From an uncultured Acidimicrobiales bacterium (lineage in GTDB: Bacteria > Actinomycetota > Acidimicrobiia > Acidimicrobiales > CALAML01), in assembly GCA_937925845.1 (NCBI GenBank), contig CALAML010000106.1:1-34630 (forward strand): a stretch of 34,630 bases of DNA, in the 5' to 3' direction. Below the pieces are notes generated by a model, which ran no database searches, was not told where the DNA came from, and saw only the letters and a list, made by a program, of their open reading frames with translations. Below, piece after piece: positions 8,145-16,119 of the stretch (position 1 is its first letter; every line of letters starts with the position of its first letter). A program made the position numbers and the translations under genes.

Positions 8145-8650
8145 ATGGCAATTGTTCCGCCACCGCCGACCGTGCGGGTGAAATCCCCGGAGTCCCAGCT
8201 TCGCAAGAGCCTGCGGCTTGGTCTGCTCGCCGGCGGCGCCGTGGGTGCGTTGGTCGGTGCCTGCGGAATGCTGATCGTCATCTTTGCCCCGAGGGTGCTC
8301 GGTGAACCGGTGATGGATGGCAACGACGACTTCGAAGGGTTGCTTGTGCTTCCGTTCGTGGTGTTGTTCGGTGCCGCAGTTGGTGCGGTGTTGGGTCTCA
8401 TCGTCGGGCCCATGCTTGGCCTCACCGGACGCGAGGGTTCGGCCCCTGCGGCCGCCGCGGTTCTTGCCGGCACGGTCACCCTTGTCGGCGCCGTGATCAT
8501 CTTGCGGGACGAAGTTCTGATCGGCCCCGCCGAATTGTTCTCGCCTACGTCGCGTTGATCTTGGCCGCGCCGGTCATCGGACTCGGCGGCGGTCGTTGGT
8601 TCCGGTCGAAACTCCTTGCTGGCGAGTCGCCCGATTCGTCAACCGCGTAG
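8145..8650 (+). pseudogene. Small membrane protein, apparent frameshift near 3' end
   Basis: The intact frame runs from ATG 8145 to a TGA at 8556-8558 (137 residues) with three hydrophobic segments (LGLLAGGAVGALVGACGMLI, VLPFVVLFGAAVGAVLGLIVG, AAVLAGTVTLVGAVII) and a short odd tail, ELFSPTSR. From about 8535 another frame reads IVLAYVALILAAPVIGLGGG-RWFR up to a TAG at 8648-8650. This supplies the missing fourth helix and an ending like that of the neighbour at 7418. GC-rich third positions move into this second frame. The simplest reading is a one-base indel between about 8500 and 8545, either genuine or an assembly error. If the short form is real, the protein simply ends at 8558. Function is unknown. 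Confidence 0.6.
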
Positions 8651-8828
8651 CTGGCCTCAGCCCCGCACCCCGGCGGTGAGTTCGTCTCGCCAGGCCTAGG
8701 CATTGATGTTTCGAGACTGCCAACGCTGACGGCCGGTTTCTTTTGAGCTCTTTGGCTTCAGCGCAGCAGAGGGCCATTCTCTTGCGGACTCTATTGCCGG
8801 GCCGCGCTCGGTCGGTTTAGCTGGGGTT

Positions 8829-10043
8829 ATGGCTGTTGTCGCTTCACCATGCACCTTGGGTCCGAAACCACTCGCACTGTTTCCCGCACTGCTCTTCGCG
8901 CTGAGCTTTGCCGTGGGGTTGATGCTGACCCTGGCTTCGCCGGCGGCTTCAGCGCCGCTGCGGGCGCCGACGGTCGACAACATCACCTCGGAGTTTTCTA
9001 CAACCGACGGTGCGGCGCTGCGGGTGAGTGGTAGTGCCGGACCCGGCGTCAACGTCGAGGTGTACCCCCAGAGTGGTTGCAGCGGTCAGGGTCGGATCAT
9101 CACCCATGGGATTGCGTTCATCGAGAAGACCCCGCCGAAGCGGTCGGACCTGACGGGTTACTTTCGGCCGGTCGGGCCACCGCCCTTTGGTGGGGTCACC
9201 GATGCGTCCGGGAAATACAGCCAGAAGATCGCCGTTCTTGGCGTCGGTGGTCTGGCGCTCTCGACCTCCGGCCTTTCGGTTCCCCAGTTTGTGTCGGTGC
9301 GGTCGCTGGGATCGAACGGGCAGCACAGTCCCTGTCGTAGCGTGCGGGTGCCGAACTCGGTGCGCACGCCCTTCTTTCAGCCCGGTGATGTCATCGGCGG
9401 GCTCGACCACGTCGGCTACAACAACGGCACGCTGCGGGTGCGGGGCTGGGCCATCGATACCGCTCAGCAAAACACTCCAGCGCAGATCGAATGGGTGATC
9501 ACCGATCGGTTCGGCCTGGAAGTGGGCCGGGCCATGACCACGGCAAACCGGTCGCGGGCCGACATCCGGGCCATCCTGCCTGGTCCGACCCAGCCCAGTG
9601 GGGTGGTCGAATCGCTCACCTACCTAGGGCCAGCCGACTTCCTTGGCGTGTGCGCCACCGCCATCGGTGCCTCCGGATCCCGTCTTGGTCTTGGTTGTCG
9701 GGCCTTCGCCGATTCGCCGACCGGGGCGGTGCCTCGGGTGCGTGAGCGCAACGGGCTGATAACCATCTCCGGTTGGGCCCTCGCTTCCGGGTCGACCGAT
9801 CCGGCGGAAGTGGAGATCGTGCTCAACGGCAGGCTCGTGAGATCGGTACAGGCCCGCTTGCCGGGGCGGATGCCGGTGAACCTGCGAGCCGACCACGGCG
9901 GCCGCCACTTCTATCGGGTCTTCCTTCGCCCGGGCCCCGGCACCCATACGGTCTGTGCGCGAGCAGTCGACCGGCCCTTCCGCTCGCTGGTTCGCGGCCT
10001 GGCCAACACCCCGCTTGGATGCCGCCAGGTGACGATCTCGTAG
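8829..10043 (+). CDS. Secreted protein with two repeated wall-protein-type domains
   Basis: 404 residues. An N-terminal signal peptide (hydrophobic LALFPALLFALSFAVGLMLTL, likely cleavage after SPAASA) directs export. Residues of about 40-170 form a beta-rich domain with two Cys. Two related domains of about 110 residues follow. Each contains the GWA(I/L) signature (VRGWAIDTAQ and ISGWALASGS), a turn with charged residues, and a C-terminal (V)CA...LGCR, so one disulfide per domain is likely. This pattern is common in secreted actinobacterial proteins of unknown function. No catalytic residues were recognised. Upstream (8651-8828) has no gene; the start is preceded by TAGCTGGGGTT, much like the TTAGCTGGTGCT before 8145. 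It converges on the epimerase gene with only 27 bases between stops. Confidence 0.75.
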   Translation: MAVVASPCTLGPKPLALFPALLFALSFAVGLMLTLASPAASAPLRAPTVDNITSEFSTTDGAALRVSGSAGPGVNVEVYPQSGCSGQGRIITHGIAFIEKTPPKRSDLTGYFRPVGPPPFGGVTDASGKYSQKIAVLGVGGLALSTSGLSVPQFVSVRSLGSNGQHSPCRSVRVPNSVRTPFFQPGDVIGGLDHVGYNNGTLRVRGWAIDTAQQNTPAQIEWVITDRFGLEVGRAMTTANRSRADIRAILPGPTQPSGVVESLTYLGPADFLGVCATAIGASGSRLGLGCRAFADSPTGAVPRVRERNGLITISGWALASGSTDPAEVEIVLNGRLVRSVQARLPGRMPVNLRADHGGRHFYRVFLRPGPGTHTVCARAVDRPFRSLVRGLANTPLGCRQVTIS

Positions 10044-10070
10044 GTGTCGGCAAGGCTGTAGCAGGTTCGC

Positions 10071-11159
10071 TCAGCTGCGAATCATGGCCAGGATTTCATC
10101 TTCCCAGGCGAAGTCGTGGACCGTTTCCAGGTTGGCCTTGGCCCACCATTCGTGGGTGGCGTTGACTGCGTCGTCGAAGCTGAAGCGGGGTTGCCAGCCG
10201 GTCACTTCCATGAGTGCGTCGACGGAGAAGACGGTGTCGGAGTTCCACCGGTGCAGATTGGGTTGTAGGCGCTGCACCAGCGACGCCAGTTGGAAGCGAT
10301 GGGCGTGGGGGATCAGCCGGGCCATGGCCGCGTCGGTCGGGCGGATGTTGAGCGCCGAGCGGTCGCCGCCATCGCGAGCCACGGAGACTTCGCCGTCCCA
10401 GAGTTGATCCATCAGTTCAGCCGGGACGGGGATCAGTTCCGGGGTGGCGCCCGTGGCCGCGGCACAGGCGTCGATGTAGCGCTGGTCGGAGTGGGGGTCG
10501 TTGCCGGTCACGTTGAAGCGGCGGCCGAAGCTGGCCTCGACTCCGAGAAGTGCGGTGAGGGCTTCGGACTGATCGTCGATATAGCCGACGACGCTTCGGG
10601 TGGCGCCGTCACCGGGCACGAGGATCGGTCGGCCCTGGACCATGCGGGTGAACATGCGCTGTTCCCGGTTGGGGATGGCGTTGCCGGGGCCAAAGACCAT
10701 GCCGAGGGCGGCGACGGTGGCCGGAAAGCCCTGCTCACGGTGGGCCTCAAAGAGCAGCTCTTCGCAGAGGATCTTGTCGAGGCCGTATTCGTTCTGGTCG
10801 TCGCTGCGGTCGACGGGCGCCGTCTCGTCGATCGGGTTCGGGGTGCCGGTGGCGTAGATCACCGTAGAGCTGACAAAGACGTAGTGCCCGGTGTGGCCGT
10901 TGAGAATGTCGACCATCACCGACACATCGTCGGGGTGGTAGGCGCTCATATCGACCACCGCGTCCCAGTCGCGGCCGGCGAGGACACTCCGCAGTTGGTC
11001 GTGGTCGGTACGGTCGGCCGCTGCGGTCTCGACTCCGACGGGCAGGTCGGCTTTGGTGCGACCCCGGTTCGACACCGTCACCTGATGGCCGGCGGCCACC
11101 AGTGCGTCGACCAGCCCCCGTCCGTTGAAGAGCGACCCACCCATAACAAGAACATCCAT
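10071..11159 (-). CDS. NAD-dependent epimerase/dehydratase (SDR family)
   Basis: 362 residues from the ATG at 11159. The open frame continues far upstream, but only from here does the protein begin with the expected Rossmann motif (MDVLVMGGSLFNGRGLV), a GGxxxxGR variant of the extended-SDR TGxxGxxG. The catalytic Tyr-x-x-x-Lys is present as EYGLDK, preceded by a strand with VFVSSTVIY supplying Ser. The product is likely a cytoplasmic NAD(P)-dependent sugar-nucleotide or related epimerase/reductase; the substrate cannot be told. It is transcribed divergently from the DUF1697 gene across a 54-bp gap containing a large palindrome. The C-terminal GWQPRFSFDDAV resembles the usual end of the family. 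Confidence 0.85.
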   Translation of the reverse strand: MDVLVMGGSLFNGRGLVDALVAAGHQVTVSNRGRTKADLPVGVETAAADRTDHDQLRSVLAGRDWDAVVDMSAYHPDDVSVMVDILNGHTGHYVFVSSTVIYATGTPNPIDETAPVDRSDDQNEYGLDKILCEELLFEAHREQGFPATVAALGMVFGPGNAIPNREQRMFTRMVQGRPILVPGDGATRSVVGYIDDQSEALTALLGVEASFGRRFNVTGNDPHSDQRYIDACAAATGATPELIPVPAELMDQLWDGEVSVARDGGDRSALNIRPTDAAMARLIPHAHRFQLASLVQRLQPNLHRWNSDTVFSVDALMEVTGWQPRFSFDDAVNATHEWWAKANLETVHDFAWEDEILAMIRS

Positions 11160-11167
11160 GCGGCTAT

Positions 11168-11195
11168 CCAACCACAGCCGATCGGGTGTGGTTGG
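11168..11195. promoter_or_regulatory. 28-bp near-perfect palindrome between divergent genes
   Basis: Arms CCAACCACA (11168-11176) and TGTGGTTGG (11187-11195) flank a perfectly palindromic core CCGATCGG (11178-11185). Only the two G bases at 11177 and 11186 break the symmetry. It occupies the middle of the 54-bp gap between the epimerase (start 11159) and the DUF1697 gene (start 11214), a classical place for an operator controlling both. Confidence 0.6.
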
Positions 11196-11213
11196 GAAGT
11201 ACTGTGGGCGCTG

Positions 11214-11750
11214 ATGACTCGAATGGTGTGCTTGCTGCGAGCGATCAACGTTGGGGGTCGCAACAAGATCCCGATGGCCGATCTTCGGGCCGCGCTCACC
11301 GGGGCCGGGCTGGCCGATGTGGCCAGTTATATCCAGAGCGGCAACGTGGCCTTTACTACCGATCTCTCCGCCGACGATGCCGCCGCGAAGGTGGCGGAGG
11401 TGGTGGAGGCCGAGTTCGACCTGACGATCTCGGTGCTGGCCCGCACCGCGACTGAAGTGAGCGAGGCCATCGCCGCCGAGCCCTTTGGTGAGCCGCCGAA
11501 GAACGACGATGGCTCGGCTGCGCTCTACGTTGCGTTCTGCGCCGTGGCTCCGGATCAGGCTCTGGTCGACGCGATTGATCGCAGCCGGTTTGGCGATGAC
11601 CGGTTTGTGGTGATCGGTCGTGAGATTTTCGTCCGCTACCCCGCTGGCGCCTCGAAGTCGAAGCTCGACAACGCCGAACTCGAGAAGCTGCTCGGCGTGA
11701 CCGCCACCATGCGCAACTGGAACAGCACGCTCAAACTGGCTGAGCTGTAG
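11214..11750 (+). CDS. DUF1697 family protein
   Basis: 178 residues from ATG 11214, matching the typical opening of DUF1697 proteins: MTRMVCLLRAINVGG followed by a PMADLRAAL helix and a YIQSGNV strand. A second ATG three codons in is possible. The C-terminal half carries the usual RNWNS motif near residue 170 (TMRNWNSTLKL). Proteins of this family are common in actinobacteria and have no established function. No signal peptide or membrane segment is seen. The final TAG provides the first base of a GGAGG that sits five bases before a small downstream ORF (11760). Confidence 0.9.
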   Translation: MTRMVCLLRAINVGGRNKIPMADLRAALTGAGLADVASYIQSGNVAFTTDLSADDAAAKVAEVVEAEFDLTISVLARTATEVSEAIAAEPFGEPPKNDDGSAALYVAFCAVAPDQALVDAIDRSRFGDDRFVVIGREIFVRYPAGASKSKLDNAELEKLLGVTATMRNWNSTLKLAEL

Positions 11751-13218
11751 GAGGCGGGGATGATGCGGGCTGGTTTGATGCGGGCTGGTTTGGAGCAGAT
11801 CGGATTGGAGCAGGCCGGACTGCCCCGGCCCGGGTTGGATCGGGCTGGATTGGATCGCGCTGGATTGGATCGCGCTGGGCGGCAGCGAGCTGAGTTGTAG
11901 CCAGCCCGGCGGCGACCACATGTGTGCTCTCGCTCCGGGCCGGTCTGGGGCCGAAGCCGCTGGCGTCGCCGATGGCCTGGAAGCCGAGGGTGAGCACCGG
12001 AAGCCGCATCATCCAGCCGATGAGGGCCCAACCGAGATGCAGGTGTTCGAGTGCGGCACCGACTGCGGCGGTGCCCGTGAAGGTGGTGGCATCGGCTCGT
12101 TCGTAGCGAACCCGCATCAGGAGTTCGGGGTGGCTCGACGCCGGGCGCACGTCGATGGCCCTCGGTTGGCGGGCGAGGATGAAGCGGGCCAGGCCCCGGC
12201 ACGGTTCACATCCGGGGGCGCTGGGGTTGTCGGGTTCTCCGGTGTCGATCCAGATGGTCGCTCGCTCGGCGCCCGGGTGGGGTCGGAGGCTGGGGATCCA
12301 TCGGCGTTGACTGAGGGCGACATCGGCCCAAGCGGGGCCCCACCGTTGGGCCAGGTCGATCGCTTCGCTCTCGCTGAAGAGCCGCGACCAGAGCAGGGCC
12401 CAACCGGCGGCAACCAGCAGCACGGGTTGCTGATAGAGCCCGGTCATCACCGCGAGCAGAAGCACTCCGGAAAGCTGCATCGGGCTTCGGACATATCGGT
12501 AGGGTCCGCTGATGATCGGTCGCTCGGTGGCATCCCACGGCCACGGGGTGCCGCGATGCCAATAAAATTCGGCGAGGGCGGCAACTCCGGGAAGCGATGC
12601 GACCCCAACCACCGCCAGCCCCACGCCGAACAGCAGTGGCGAGATGGTGGGCGATGCCGGTGAGCCCTGGGCCAGCGTCGGACCCAGCCAGAGCAGGGTC
12701 ACCGCGAACAGGGCCATCTGGCTGATCAGTCGACCTCGGAGGTGGGTCCGATCGGTCTGCCAGCGGGCCAGCACCAGCCCGGGTAGAGCCACCGCCACCA
12801 GCGCCAGGGCCTCACCGATCCACCAGTCGTGGCGGAGCTCAAGGGTCGGGTTGAGCAGCGGCATCGTGATCACATCGAGCAGAGCGAGGCCAACGACGGT
12901 CGCCCCCGGCGGTGTGGGAAGCAGCGGGGCCACCACACCCCAAAGCACCACCCAACCCATCAGCAGCGGTACCGGCACGCCCACCAGATGGGGTCCGTCG
13001 AAGTTGTAACTCCACCAGCCCTGGGCCGCGGCGATGGCGTTCACCACGATCACCCCGACGGCGTTCCAGTAAAGCGAGAGGAAGACGCCGCCCTGCGTGC
13101 GGCGGTCGGGCCCACGCCGAAGCCAGAGAAACATGCCAGCAAAGAGCGGCACGATCCAGCAGGCAGAAACCGCGGCCAGTTCGGTCAGCGGAGTTTCGGA
13201 GCCCTCAAGACCCGGCAC
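11731..13218 (-). CDS. Membrane protein: ICMT/PEMT-like methyltransferase fused to DCC1-like domain
   Basis: About 495 residues if it starts at GTG 13218, overlapping the upstream gene's stop (13205) by 14 bases; no ideal start exists and the frame is open to 13350. The N-terminal two-thirds contain about nine hydrophobic segments. Their end carries ERPIISGPYRYVRSPMQLSG and a following membrane pair, the signature region of isoprenylcysteine/phospholipid methyltransferases. A soluble domain follows with a CEPC motif and a C-terminal segment (GTAAVGAALEHLHLGWALIG...RLPVL) typical of DCC1-like thiol-disulfide oxidoreductases (DUF393). The last 55 residues are a low-complexity tail (RDPIQ, NQPAS units) encoded antisense to a 15-bp repeat, so the true end may be earlier. 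The substrate is unknown. Confidence 0.7.
   Translation of the reverse strand: MPGLEGSETPLTELAAVSACWIVPLFAGMFLWLRRGPDRRTQGGVFLSLYWNAVGVIVVNAIAAAQGWWSYNFDGPHLVGVPVPLLMGWVVLWGVVAPLLPTPPGATVVGLALLDVITMPLLNPTLELRHDWWIGEALALVAVALPGLVLARWQTDRTHLRGRLISQMALFAVTLLWLGPTLAQGSPASPTISPLLFGVGLAVVGVASLPGVAALAEFYWHRGTPWPWDATERPIISGPYRYVRSPMQLSGVLLLAVMTGLYQQPVLLVAAGWALLWSRLFSESEAIDLAQRWGPAWADVALSQRRWIPSLRPHPGAERATIWIDTGEPDNPSAPGCEPCRGLARFILARQPRAIDVRPASSHPELLMRVRYERADATTFTGTAAVGAALEHLHLGWALIGWMMRLPVLTLGFQAIGDASGFGPRPARSESTHVVAAGLATTQLAAAQRDPIQRDPIQPDPTRAGAVRPAPIRSAPNQPASNQPASSPPPTAQPV
11760..11900 (+). CDS. Possible pentapeptide-repeat microprotein
   Basis: A 46-residue ORF begins at ATG 11760, five bases after a perfect GGAGG (11750-11754), and runs to TAG 11898-11900. 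Apart from the first Met it consists of nine five-residue units of the form x-R/Q-A-G-L (for example DRAGL, EQAGL), the spacing of pentapeptide-repeat proteins, whose consensus is A(D/N)LxX. It would be translated directly after the DUF1697 gene. The same DNA is antisense to the C-terminal tail of the ICMT-DCC gene, and a 15-bp repeat free of stops stays open in any frame, so the ORF could be chance. The strong ribosome-binding site is the main argument for it. Confidence 0.4.
   Translation: MMRAGLMRAGLEQIGLEQAGLPRPGLDRAGLDRAGLDRAGRQRAEL
11763..11897. repeat. Nine degenerate 15-bp tandem repeats
   Basis: Nine consecutive 15-base units of consensus near GATCGGGCTGGATTG occupy 11763-11897. The first two units are identical. 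Unit length is a multiple of three, so both strands remain open: plus encodes x-R-A-G-L units and minus encodes a Q/P/R/D/A-rich tail. Confidence 0.85.
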
Positions 13219-14548
13219 CGGAGGCCCCGTTCTTGGTGTTGCCGTTCTGTGTGTAGCCGTTCTGCTGGTAGCCGTTCCCGGACCGCGCATCAGCCTCGGC
13301 TCTCGCTTTTGTATCCGCAGGCAAGTTCTCTTCGACAAGGTTCTCTTCAACCATGTCGAGGAGCACGTCGGCCATCTCGCTGGTGCCCCAGCTCATCAGG
13401 GGTCCGAAGTAGAACGACGGGGCCAGCTTGCGGTCATAGGAGATCGACATGGTGACTTCGCTGCCGTTGTCTGCGGCCTGCCACCTCGCTTCGATCTCGT
13501 TGATGTCGGTCCAGCCGGCGATGGGGGTGGTGTCGGTGAGGAGTTTCCACCGCACCTGTCCCGCTTCGGTCGAAGTCGAACGTTCAATCACTTCGAACAC
13601 CATCTGTCCTTCGGTGAAGGTGGTTACCTGTTGGTCGCCAACGTCGAGGCCCTCGCTGGTGATGTCGTGTGGGAGAGGGAAGGGGAGCTTGAAGAGCAGC
13701 GGTTCGATGGCGGGCAGTTCTCCGGGAGCGGCGAGTGCCGCTTCGATCTCGCTGGGCGAGGCGGCGACGATGCGGGATTCGGACGACACTCCCGAGGCGT
13801 CCACGTTCCAGGCCACGCCTTCGCTACCGAGTCCAAGCAGGAGCAACGGCAGCAGCACGCTGGCCCTGAATCGCGCCGGATTTCTCGCCGAGTTGGCTGC
13901 GATGGCGATGATCGGCACGATCAACGGGAGTGCCATCAGCACACAGATGAAGCCCTCCCGGATGACCAGGGCCGAACAGAGGATGACGATCGTTGAGGTT
14001 CGGACCACTCCCAGGGCCCCGCCTGAACCCTGGCGCCTCGGCACCAGGGCCAATAGCGCGGCCATCACGCCGGGCAGGGTGATGAAGTAGAACCCGGTTT
14101 CGTCGAGACCAACGCTCGACAGGGCCCACGCCATTAGCGAGCCCATTGTGGCTACCCCGATGGCGGCCGAAAGTTTGAGCTGCGACGGTGAAACCGTCCG
14201 CTCGGTTGCCTCTGGATGGGGCGGTGGGTTCAGCCACGGCTGACCCCGAGGGTCGGGATAGGGGCGCGGCTGCATTTCCGGCGAGGCCGCCGGTGGCGCC
14301 CAGGGGTGGGGTGCAGCCTGGTAGTTGAACTGGGGGTGGTCGACCGACGGCGGATCCCACGGTGGTGCAAAGGTCGGCTCTTCGGTCGCCGGCCAGACAC
14401 CGTCGAAAGTCGGCTCGGCCTCGCCGGCCCTTAGGTGAGCGGCTCCGTTCGGGTGCTGCGGAGACGGTCCTGGCTCGGCACCGGTCGCCGGCGACCCGGG
14501 CTCGGCACCGGGTTCAGCCGGTGTCGGTCCCTGCTCGGAGCTCGTCAT
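13205..14548 (-). CDS. Membrane protein with Pro-rich N-terminus and SRPBCC-like C-terminal domain
   Basis: 447 residues. Residues 1-120 are Pro/Glu/Ala-rich and disordered in character. About four hydrophobic segments follow (IGVATMGSLMAWALSSVGL, FYFITLPGVMAALLALV, STIVILCSALVI, ICVLMALPLIVPIIAIAAN) plus one near VLLPLLLLGLG. A soluble part of about 190 residues then looks like a polyketide-cyclase/START (SRPBCC) fold, with VFEVIERSTSTEAGQVRWKL and EVTMSISYDRK strands ending in an amphipathic helix. The tail carries NGYQQ-NGYTQ-NGNTK repeats from a 15-bp DNA repeat. The ATG at 14548 is preceded by an AGAAAGGGAAACG purine-rich site. It overlaps the ICMT-DCC gene. Ligand unknown. Confidence 0.7.
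   Translation of the reverse strand: MTSSEQGPTPAEPGAEPGSPATGAEPGPSPQHPNGAAHLRAGEAEPTFDGVWPATEEPTFAPPWDPPSVDHPQFNYQAAPHPWAPPAASPEMQPRPYPDPRGQPWLNPPPHPEATERTVSPSQLKLSAAIGVATMGSLMAWALSSVGLDETGFYFITLPGVMAALLALVPRRQGSGGALGVVRTSTIVILCSALVIREGFICVLMALPLIVPIIAIAANSARNPARFRASVLLPLLLLGLGSEGVAWNVDASGVSSESRIVAASPSEIEAALAAPGELPAIEPLLFKLPFPLPHDITSEGLDVGDQQVTTFTEGQMVFEVIERSTSTEAGQVRWKLLTDTTPIAGWTDINEIEARWQAADNGSEVTMSISYDRKLAPSFYFGPLMSWGTSEMADVLLDMVEENLVEENLPADTKARAEADARSGNGYQQNGYTQNGNTKNGASGAGS
13227..13285. repeat. 15-bp tandem repeat encoding NGYxQ units
   Basis: Three to four 15-base units beginning GCCGTTC (for example at 13241, 13256 and 13271) encode the NGYQQ/NGYTQ/NGNTK tail on the minus strand. 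The period equals that of the repeat at 11763-11897, although the sequence differs. Confidence 0.75.
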
Positions 14549-14634
14549 CGTTTCCCTTTCTCCTGGTCAGCCATTCGGCGGGCAAATCGGACAATTGAGA
14601 TGCCGTGGTGCGAAATCGCTCAGAATTGAGCGCT

Positions 14635-14650
14635 TGATCAATATTGAGCA
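14635..14650. promoter_or_regulatory. AT-rich palindrome upstream of alcohol dehydrogenase
   Basis: TGATCAATATTGAGCA contains the perfect 10-base palindrome TCAATATTGA (14638-14647), with the outer TG/CA also symmetric. It lies in the 265-bp gap between the divergent SRPBCC gene (start 14548) and the alcohol dehydrogenase (start 14814). Three ATTGAG motifs occur nearby (14594, 14625, 14643). The AT-rich patch is striking against GC-rich surroundings, and a regulator site or promoter is likely. No other gene is seen in the gap. Confidence 0.45.
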
Positions 14651-14813
14651 TACGCTTAAGAGTGGGTTCTGGCAAGGGGTTTCGACGACCGCCCGGCCAA
14701 GACAGCGGCCGCTACTTGGCACTACGCTGACGGCGGGGCATCTGGGGGTGAGCAAGTTTGGCGCCGATAGCTGCTTCTGAGAACCACTCAAGACACAATC
14801 ATCAGGGGGCATC

Positions 14814-15962
14814 ATGAAGACACAGGCTGCGATTCTCTGGGGCCAGGGCCAGGACTGGAGCGTGGAGGAAATCGAGCTCGATCCTCCGAAGGCTGGCGAG
14901 GTGCTGCTGGAGCTTGTTGGCTCCGGGCTCTGCCACTCCGACGAGCACTTGGTCACCGGCGACATGGTGATGAACCCTGAAACCGCGGCCGAGCTCGGAC
15001 TGCAGCAGTTCCCAATCGTCGGCGGCCATGAGGGCGCCGGCAAGGTGCTCGAAGTGGGTCCTGGCGTGACCAGCGTGGCTCCAGGCGACCATGTGGTGCT
15101 CGGGTTTATCCCGGCCTGTGGTCAGTGTCCGTCGTGTGCCAAGGGCCAGCAGAACCTGTGTGACCTCGGCGCGTTCCTTCTCGCTGGTCGCCAGGTCACC
15201 GACCTCACCGCTCGCCATCACGCCTCCGACGGCACCGACCTCGGCATCATGTGCTGCATTGGCACCTTCGGCAAGCACACGGTGGTGGGGGAGGCGTCCT
15301 GTATCAAGATCGACAACGACATCCCTCTCGATAAGGCCGCGCTGGTTGGCTGCGGTGTGACCACCGGTTGGGGTTCCGCCACCTACGCCGCGGAGGTGAA
15401 GTCGGGCGAGACAGTGGTGATCGTCGGTTGTGGCGGTGTGGGCATGAACGCGGTACAGGGCGCAGCGATGGCCGGGGCTGCCAACGTGGTGGCCGTCGAT
15501 CCGGAAGAATTCAAGCGGGAGCAGGCGCAGGTATTTGGTGCCACCCACACCGCTGCCAGCGTGGAAGAAGCAATGGAATTGGTTGGCGAGATGACGCGGG
15601 GCGCTATGGCTGAAAAGGCCATCATCACCGTCGGCGAGGGCGACGGTGCGCTGATTGCTCCGGTGATGGGGATCATCGGTAAGGGCGGCCGGGTGGTGCA
15701 CACCTCGGTGGCCGGCATCGAGGACACCGAGGTGACGATGAGCCTCTTCGACCTGACGCTGATGCAAAAGCAGTTGGTCGGTTCGATCTTTGGTTCGGCC
15801 AACCCCCGCTATGACATCCCCCGTCTGCTGCGTATGTATCAGGAGGGGACCCTCAAGCTCGACGAGTTGATCACCAAGACCTACGACCTCGAAGACATCA
15901 ACACCGGCTACCAGGCCATGCGTGATGGTGAGAACATTCGCGGCATGGTGATGTACCAGTAG
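14814..15962 (+). CDS. NDMA-dependent alcohol dehydrogenase (zinc MDR, Rxyl_3153-like)
   Basis: 382 residues with an AGGGGG site four bases before ATG. It is a zinc-containing medium-chain dehydrogenase. Catalytic zinc ligands are C40, H72 with E73, and C180; structural zinc ligands are C102, C105, C108 and C116 (CGQCPSCAKGQQNLC). The cofactor-binding Rossmann motif is VIVGCGGVGMNA near 202-213. The sequence style (QGQDWSVEEIELDPPKAGEV, HLVTGDM) is that of the nicotinoprotein group assayed with N,N-dimethyl-4-nitrosoaniline, which keeps NAD bound and, by established comparative genomics, depends on mycofactocin as external electron carrier. This fits the mftF-like gene at 27173. It is probably an alcohol oxidation enzyme of the cytoplasm. 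A strong bidirectional hairpin follows the gene. Confidence 0.9.
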   Translation: MKTQAAILWGQGQDWSVEEIELDPPKAGEVLLELVGSGLCHSDEHLVTGDMVMNPETAAELGLQQFPIVGGHEGAGKVLEVGPGVTSVAPGDHVVLGFIPACGQCPSCAKGQQNLCDLGAFLLAGRQVTDLTARHHASDGTDLGIMCCIGTFGKHTVVGEASCIKIDNDIPLDKAALVGCGVTTGWGSATYAAEVKSGETVVIVGCGGVGMNAVQGAAMAGAANVVAVDPEEFKREQAQVFGATHTAASVEEAMELVGEMTRGAMAEKAIITVGEGDGALIAPVMGIIGKGGRVVHTSVAGIEDTEVTMSLFDLTLMQKQLVGSIFGSANPRYDIPRLLRMYQEGTLKLDELITKTYDLEDINTGYQAMRDGENIRGMVMYQ

Positions 15963-16025
15963 CCCATCGCCGGTTGCGTTCAGAGAGCTGACGCGCCGAG
16001 AGGACTGGCGCGCCGAGAGAATTGC

Positions 16026-16071
16026 GAGAGCACTGAGCTCCGCCGGAAACGGCAGTGGGCTCGGTGCTCTC
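16026..16071. terminator. Bidirectional intrinsic terminator
   Basis: GAGAGCAC (16026-16033) pairs with GTGCTCTC (16064-16071), and GAGCTC/GGGCTC pairs further in, giving a long stem. TACTTTTGCTG follows, T-rich on the plus strand. It lies 64 bases after the alcohol dehydrogenase stop and 49 bases before the DUF2752 gene end, so it can serve both. Confidence 0.75.
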
Positions 16072-16119
16072 TACTTTTGCTGTCTTAGGACTGCTCTGGG
16101 ATTCTCCTGGGCCGAAGTT

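Noticed and set aside
10290-11213. Upstream extension of the DUF1697 frame
   Set aside because: Antisense to the epimerase and unlike DUF1697; the family start is at 11214.
14802-15767. 321-codon minus frame opposite the alcohol dehydrogenase
   Set aside because: Antisense shadow; the plus strand has complete zinc and cofactor motifs.
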